Shown: positions 61,901 through 64,000 of the stretch, piece by piece
Position numbering within the stretch: position 1 is the first letter of the stretch
Layout: each line of letters opens with the position of its first letter
Assembly: GCA_947561585.1 (NCBI GenBank)
Contig: CANNZV010000438.1
Location: forward strand, 124,001-188,000
Source of the DNA: Caprella mutica
Lineage: Eukaryota; Arthropoda; Malacostraca; Amphipoda; Caprellidae
Reading direction: 5' to 3'
DNA length: 64,000 bases
Notes under the pieces: generated by a model
The model's database searches: none
What the model saw: the letters and a program-made list of their open reading frames with translations, nothing else
What the model was told of the DNA's origin: nothing
Program-made: the position numbers and the translations under genes

Positions 61901-63304
61901 ATGCTTTCTCTGAATAGCTAAGCACACAAAATACTAGAAAGCTGTGTCCCACAATATCATTTTCCTTACAGCTGCAATTGTGGAAAATATTACATTCTAA
62001 ATTAGTATCAAAGCTTACACAGGGTGGCTGCAAATAATATATGAAATGTTATATTAGTAACGTATGCAATACTACTTCTATTTTTGGGGTCATTCATCAC
62101 ATTGCTACGAAATCATACTCAAATTATAGGAAAATGATACCAGAACGAAACGAAAATTATCAAATGTATGAACATAATTAAATGAAAAAATATACTCAAT
62201 AATATCTATCTGAGTGCAGTATCATTTATGAAACATGTTGAGTGACGCAATATAGTTTATAAGTTAGATCTAGTAGAGTCAAATTCTAGCGTGTTGGTGA
62301 TGTGGGTACAACAAAAGCTGAAGGATTGACATATCTCAAGCATAAGGTTTATTTGCAGGGTGTAGTATGTTTAACAGTGATAAATTTCAAAATGCACGAC
62401 AGTATCATCATCTTCAATTAAATCAGCCATAGATACGTATATATATTTAGAGACATAGGAAAAGGAAGGCAGTCGAAAACGAGTTAAGGTGTTGGGCATT
62501 AAATTTATTTCAACCTCAGTAAATCCATAAAAAATTGTGCATTTTTTTCTTTTGGAAAACTTATCCATAGATGCACCTACCATAGAAATGAACTTTCTTA
62601 CTCTCTCAATCTATAAATTGAACGTTTAATTCTCCACAATTTCAGCAGGAAATAATAAGTTGTTAGGACAGATAAATATTGTTATATAATTACCAGACAT
62701 TTTAAACATTGAAAGTACACGAGTATAAGTAAGAAGGATAAAACCAAGGGGATATCGTTGCAGTTGATATATTCAGAAACTATATATTTTATGTAAGGTT
62801 GCCATGGTTAGTATCTACTAAAGCGGTATTTTCGCAATGAAAAGTAGAAAGCGAAATAGAAACAAGACGGGAACCTAAATATATCTATTAGTGATCATTT
62901 TTATTTGGAAAATTATTCAGATATAGTGGTTTTGAAAATTTCAGATATCTATTCAATTATTCATCAGTTTTTTTTTTCTTAAATTGAATTTTACTAATAG
63001 GTTTCAAATTAGAGTTTCTTTATGAACATTCACTCTGTTTCATGGAGAATTTTATAGTCCACGACTGTAGGAAGGGATAGATCTTCCTGGATATAGATTC
63101 TCTTCTCATCTTATAGATTTCTCCTTGTGTCACCTATTGGAGTCAGATCTTAAAGAACTAGAGGTCACGATCTACAGTTTGAAGGTTTGGGAGGGATAGA
63201 GAGCACCTGTAGTCATCAATGTTGACTTCAGTTTTTGTGGGGTCGACAACACGAAGATAAACTACAGCGTCCACAGTCACAGACACAGAATCCACCGACA
63301 AAAT
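28791..63304 (-). CDS. Stomatin/MEC-2-like SPFH (band 7) protein gene, 5' end outside window, with tandem alternative exons
   Basis: The visible exons, in transcript order, are: one of four 98-bp exons (63207-63304, 61204-61301, 59766-59863, 59412-59509), then 55103-55264, 36557-36722, and one of four terminal exons (35542-35655, 32463-32600, 30897-31004, 28791-28952). They encode the SPFH domain from [13 protein letters not shown] onwards, the alanine/glutamate-rich coiled coil ([20 protein letters not shown]) and the stomatin C-terminal signature STIIFPLPI. The N-terminal tail, membrane hairpin and first half of the SPFH domain must lie beyond 64000. Stomatins sit on the inner face of the plasma membrane, bind cholesterol-rich patches, oligomerise and tune ion channels; C. 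elegans MEC-2 works in touch channels. Phases (0 before, 2 after the 98-bp exons) allow only one of the four per transcript, so up to 16 proteins are possible. Family assignment is very secure; actual use of all exons is inference. Confidence 0.93.
28953..30896 (-). other. Region between terminal exons T2 and T1
   Basis: It is 3' flank of T2 and intron for T1. No coding signal is convincing; the 87-codon plus frame at 29835-30098 is low-complexity. A 58-bp direct repeat (CAGTTTT.GTGTG.T.GCC.AGTG) occurs near 30342 and 30400. Confidence 0.5.
30897..31004 (-). CDS. Stomatin-like gene, alternative terminal exon T2
   Basis: A 108-bp coding part after TTCCACAG. It encodes [30 protein letters not shown], then MNTSK-stop. 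It is the shortest tail (35 residues) and the closest to ordinary arthropod stomatin tails. Only a few residues lie beyond the conserved core. Confidence 0.93.
   Translation of the reverse strand, partial: LRYLQTLNAISAEKNSTIIFPLPIDLVKHFMNTSK
31005..32462 (-). other. Region between terminal exons T3 and T2
   Basis: No gene is seen; minus frames at 31216-31645 are not recognisable. Two small perfect hairpins are present: GCGAATTTT/AAAATTCGC (32053-32076) and AGCAACTTG/CAAGTTGCT (32222-32246). CTACACCAGAT (minus) lies 20-30 bases upstream of T2, at 31024-31034. Confidence 0.5.
32463..32600 (-). CDS. Stomatin-like gene, alternative terminal exon T3
   Basis: A 138-bp coding part after CCTTGCAG. 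It encodes [18 protein letters not shown], then [12 protein letters not shown], and a lysine-rich tail ([17 protein letters not shown]). Uniquely among the four it has EHN for EKN and IEIV for IDxx. AATAAA on the minus strand at 32210-32215 could be its polyadenylation signal. Confidence 0.93.
   Translation of the reverse strand, partial: LRYLQTLSSISAEHNSTIIFPLPIEIVSHFIPSHNDKKKKAAISD
32601..35541 (-). other. Region between terminal exons T4 and T3
   Basis: It is AT-rich and no gene is recognised; overlapping short frames at 35042-35384 have no familiar motif. CTACACCAGAT (minus) recurs at 32636-32646, upstream of T3. Confidence 0.5.
35542..35655 (-). CDS. Stomatin-like gene, alternative terminal exon T4
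   Basis: A 114-bp coding part, phase 0, after GTTCACAG. It encodes [18 protein letters not shown], then [12 protein letters not shown], and ends VKGRKSS-stop: a short basic tail of 37 residues in total. Its upstream intron carries a duplicated pyrimidine-rich tract. Confidence 0.93.
   Translation of the reverse strand, partial: LRYLQTLSAISAEKNSTIIFPLPIDIMTHFVKGRKSS
35656..35780 (-). repeat. Duplicated pyrimidine tract upstream of terminal exon T4
   Basis: Read on the minus strand, ACGCTCTCC..ACC, a T-run ending TTTTTCTCCTA and CGTGTTCAC occur twice at about 54-bp spacing, with a partial third copy. The copy nearest the exon ends in the used CACAG; the outer copy contains TTTTTTTCTCCTAG, a decoy-like acceptor. 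Confidence 0.75.
35781..36556 (-). other. Intron between common exon C and terminal exon T4
   Basis: No coding or repeat signal is seen beyond AT-rich intron sequence. Confidence 0.55.
36557..36722 (-). CDS. Stomatin-like gene, common coiled-coil exon C
   Basis: A single-copy exon of 166 bp, entering in phase 2 and leaving in phase 0. The acceptor is TCTCTAACAG and the donor a strong CAG|GTAAGA. It encodes [47 protein letters not shown] and ESPAALQ, the long alanine/glutamate helix through which stomatins oligomerise. It is separated from exon B by 18.4 kb of transposon-filled intron. Confidence 0.95.
36723..38385 (-). other. Intron B-C, unique part
   Basis: This is the exon C-proximal part of the long intron. 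No gene is recognised; the 72-codon minus frame at 37759-37977 has no known motif. Confidence 0.5.
38388..39142. mobile_element. 755-bp Tc1/mariner-like non-autonomous element
   Basis: The left end CAGATTGGTCCAGCCAAGTG and the right end (reverse complement CAGCGTGGTCTAGCCAAGTG) continue inverted through TGGACAGATAA, about 31 bp. TA flanks both (38386-38387, 39143-39144). Ends starting CAG with TA duplication fit the Tc1/mariner group. No transposase frame is visible. Confidence 0.85.
39590..39825. mobile_element. Small MITE, CACTCA.GCTGGC ends
   Basis: CACTCAGGCTGGCAAAAAGGG on the left and the inverted CCCTTTTTCGCCAGCATGAGTG on the right bound it. ATATAT-type flanks lie on both sides (39584-39589 and 39826-39831), a possible target duplication, though AT-rich sequence makes this weak. 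Confidence 0.75.
39832..41780. other. Intron B-C segment with an unexplained less AT-rich island
   Basis: 40930-41290 is noticeably less AT-rich than its surroundings and is open on plus (41003-41275, 90 codons) and on minus (40946 to about 41170). I recognise neither product. A second minus frame, 40754-40936, follows an acceptor-like CTTGCAG and could be a downstream exon of a nested gene. No domain supports it. Confidence 0.3.
44623..44627. repeat. Target-site duplication of Gypsy Y (left), GTTAC
   Basis: GTTAC here and at 49179-49183 directly flank the two LTRs. Confidence 0.95.
44628..44791 (-). repeat. 3' LTR of Gypsy Y
   Basis: 164 bp, differing from the 5' LTR at three positions by eye. 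A TTTC microsatellite (44796-44820) follows inside the element. Confidence 0.95.
44829..46160 (-). pseudogene. Gypsy Y integrase region (broken)
   Basis: The integrase zinc-binding domain is intact ([16 protein letters not shown] then SSCLPCQ, at about 45640-45760). The catalytic core begins with DVSADF, the first D of the D,D-35-E triad, then frame is lost near 45540 and again around 45320-45410, removing the second D from the main frame. The C-terminal piece (44829-45320) regains frame at [14 protein letters not shown], where family members have NGHAE; the E is the likely catalytic glutamate. A beta-barrel-like end follows. Confidence 0.85.
46161..47557 (-). pseudogene. Gypsy Y reverse transcriptase and RNase H (broken)
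   Basis: Reverse transcriptase motifs are clear: [16 protein letters not shown] and [13 protein letters not shown] (47100-47330), then after a frameshift [14 protein letters not shown] and the catalytic [10 protein letters not shown] (46850-47050). [12 protein letters not shown] marks the thumb and [17 protein letters not shown] the start of RNase H (46390-46780); a stop/frameshift near 46375 precedes the rest of RNase H ([19 protein letters not shown]). At least three breaks separate the pieces. Confidence 0.9.
47558..48010 (-). pseudogene. Gypsy Y nucleocapsid zinc knuckle and protease (broken)
   Basis: [14 protein letters not shown] is a CX2CX4HX4C knuckle, and [12 protein letters not shown] is a retropepsin active site (D-T-G). 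A stop near 47588 separates this from the reverse transcriptase. Confidence 0.9.
48140..48953 (-). pseudogene. Gypsy Y gag (frameshifted)
   Basis: It starts [14 protein letters not shown], followed by a highly charged ERRREEE coiled coil. A frame change near 48700 leads to the capsid-like part ([41 protein letters not shown]), which ends at a stop at 48140. WNDY and the retrotransposon-gag-type FDQFF pattern are shared with elements X and Z. Confidence 0.88.
49015..49178 (-). repeat. 5' LTR of Gypsy Y
   Basis: 164 bp, TG...CA, about 98% identical to the 3' LTR by eye count. Confidence 0.95.
52076..52222. mobile_element. 147-bp MITE, GGGTAAGTTCC family, copy 4
   Basis: GGGTAGATTCCTAGCTATC on the left and GGATCTTACCC on the right, with TA on both sides (52074-52075, 52223-52224). 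The right flank AAGATAGGTATGAATTA matches copies 1 and 2. Confidence 0.75.
52428..52632. mobile_element. 205-bp MITE, AAGGCCTTGTT ends
   Basis: The left end AAGGCCTTGTTACACAATGC and the right end, read inverted, AAGGCCTTGTTTCACGGTGC are terminal inverted repeats of about 24 bp. The interior is GC-richer and also self-complementary (GAGTTACTGTCGTGACAG, TACAGTAACTGGC). Confidence 0.85.
53801..55102 (-). other. Intron B-C, exon B-proximal part
   Basis: AT-rich intron sequence with nothing recognised. Confidence 0.5.
55103..55264 (-). CDS. Stomatin-like gene, common SPFH exon B
   Basis: A single-copy exon of 162 bp, phase 2 at both ends, acceptor ATTGTAG, donor GTGAGT. It encodes [35 protein letters not shown], then [13 protein letters not shown]. 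This is the helical part of the SPFH domain and is highly conserved in the family. The first base (C) completes a serine codon with any of the four upstream exons. Confidence 0.95.
55265..59277 (-). other. Intron between A1 and common exon B
   Basis: About 4.1 kb without a recognisable gene. A compact cluster of palindromes lies at 58161-58250: GACGTC at both ends, CACTC/GAGTG and GGAGTGG/CCACTCC inside, less AT-rich than its flanks, possibly a small foldback element. Confidence 0.5.
59278..59381 (-). promoter_or_regulatory. Intronic hairpin just downstream of exon A1
   Basis: AAACATTTCCAA (59282-59293) pairs perfectly with TTGGAAATGTTT (59365-59376), and GAGAATCAT (59304-59312) with ATGATTCTC (59338-59346). 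On the transcript the structure begins 30 bases after the A1 donor. A splicing role is inference; it might also be a small mobile-element remnant. Confidence 0.6.
59412..59509 (-). CDS. Stomatin-like gene, alternative exon A1 (last in transcript order)
   Basis: A 98-bp exon after CCATTTAG, donor GTACAG. It encodes [21 protein letters not shown] and TIFDY. It shares 16 of 32 residues with A2, including the opening [10 protein letters not shown] strong inverted repeat follows about 30 bases beyond its donor. Confidence 0.92.
59766..59863 (-). CDS. Stomatin-like gene, alternative exon A2
   Basis: A 98-bp exon, acceptor TAACGCAG, donor GTATAG. It encodes [19 protein letters not shown] and INVFNQ. 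Its first half is the closest of the four to canonical stomatin, while its end (FNQ) lacks the (E/D)DY of the other three. Only 256 bp separate it from A1. Confidence 0.92.
59864..61203 (-). other. Intron between alternative exons A3 and A2
   Basis: No further exon copy or gene is seen in these 1340 bp. Confidence 0.55.
61204..61301 (-). CDS. Stomatin-like gene, alternative exon A3
   Basis: It has the same 98-bp length and phases as A4. It encodes [21 protein letters not shown] and ETNVEDY. By eye A3 and A4 share 20 of 32 residues, making them the closer pair. The acceptor (TTGCATATAG) is purine-interrupted and the donor (GTGCAC) is weak, as expected of a regulated exon. Confidence 0.92.
61302..63206 (-). 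other. Intron between alternative exons A4 and A3
   Basis: No further exon copy is seen in these 1905 bp; the minus frames at 61845-62033 and 62371-62583 have no stomatin signature. Confidence 0.55.
63207..63304 (-). CDS. Stomatin-like gene, alternative exon A4 (first in transcript order)
   Basis: The 98-bp exon starts phase 0 after ACACCCCAG and ends phase 2 before GTGCTC. It encodes [20 protein letters not shown], then TEVNIDDY. The Y codon is followed by AG, which the next exon completes to serine. Compared with stomatins this is the SPFH segment with two beta strands ([19 protein letters not shown]). The donor is weak (GTGCTC). Confidence 0.92.
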
Positions 63305-64000
63305 CTGGGGTGTTGGGGATGAAAAATAGCAAACACTTGTCACAATCCAGATAGATTTAGATGGGAAATAGAGTGTTTTTCTATAAAGAGAGTTTCTAGT
63401 TAGACGAGGGTAGAATTGTGACAGTGATCGGTAATAAGTTATAAGAAATAGTGAATCTAATAGTTATGAGGATTGGGCAACATTGGAATTTAAGGATTTC
63501 GGAGAATGTGGGTTTATGATTGGACAACTACTACATTTATTTTCTAGTTTTTAATATGAATATGAATGGAACAATTAATGTTTTCGGAACACTTAGATTA
63601 CTATTTGTACTTAATGTATCAAGGGTTTTAGTAGGGACTACTTGATAAAAGGATTACACATAATGTGATGGCAACTGACAATGCTAATAACAGTAAGTCT
63701 TTGAAAAGATGTGATATATTCGAACTTTTATTACTAAATTAATTTTTTTCTGAATGAATGCAACGTTAGTCCTAAAGGTGAAAGTTAGTACAGAAAATAT
63801 TGTGTGTTAACGTCTAAAAATTCTTTTATAGAAAATCAAGTATTTAAGAACCTAGTGTTTTTATTCAAAAACTGAAACGTAGTTGTATAGTTTTAACTGA
63901 TATTAATAATTATCCTATTTTCAATCAGGACTGAACAAAAAAGAGAACTATTCCTATCATAGTTTTTTCTTCGAAAGAATAAAACGCAGGATTGTTTCGA
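63305..64000 (-). other. Intron upstream of A4, to window end
   Basis: No exon is recognised. Upstream stomatin exons, and possibly more copies of the 98-bp exon, lie beyond the window. Confidence 0.55.

Noticed and set aside
63305..64000. Fifth copy of the 98-bp alternative exon or the upstream stomatin exon
   Set aside because: I saw no DSVTV-like frame with splice sites in this stretch; the upstream exon must be outside the window.

Overview
The window is nuclear DNA from an animal with spliced genes, very AT-rich and full of repeats. The leucine-rich-repeat gene at 23.5-25.3 kb resembles the secreted family annotated in crustaceans as the non-catalytic subunit of Oplophorus luciferin 2-monooxygenase. 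The stomatin gene is of arthropod type. A crustacean, plausibly a copepod, is therefore my inference; nothing here proves the species. No rRNA, tRNA or CRISPR array was recognised.

Layout. 1-3.6 kb: two satellite-like arrays side by side (21-bp and 20-bp units), closed by a foldback. 3.7-12.3 kb: a field of non-autonomous DNA transposons. It holds a 3.86-kb element with long inverted ends, a MITE family with GGGTAAGTTCC-type ends, a CAATTGCTCGAA array, G/C-quartet-prone tracts and a run of tandem hairpins. 12.3-23.4 kb: AT-rich DNA with several short tandem arrays and no convincing gene. 23.5-25.35 kb: a complete five-exon gene for a secreted LRR protein on the plus strand. 25.4-28.8 kb: nothing convincing.

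28.8-63.3 kb (minus strand, 5' end beyond the window): a stomatin/MEC-2-like (SPFH, band 7) gene. It has four tandem versions of one internal 98-bp exon at 59.4-63.3 kb, then two single-copy exons at 55.1 and 36.6 kb, then four alternative terminal exons at 35.6, 32.6, 31.0 and 28.9 kb, each with its own stop codon. Exon phases make the 98-bp copies mutually exclusive. Four internal choices times four tails could give 16 membrane-scaffold proteins that differ in one stretch of the SPFH domain and in the charge of the C-terminal tail. This is the most interesting system in the window.

The 18.4-kb intron between the two single-copy exons (36.7-55.1 kb) is a nest of mobile DNA. It contains a Tc1/mariner-like element, a small MITE, a Ty3/Gypsy relic (X) with a nearly intact Gypsy (Y, 164-bp LTRs, GTTAC target duplication) inside one of its LTRs, and a LINE-like relic split by a third Gypsy (Z). 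Z is itself interrupted by DNA of the same repeat family seen at 4.6-10 kb.
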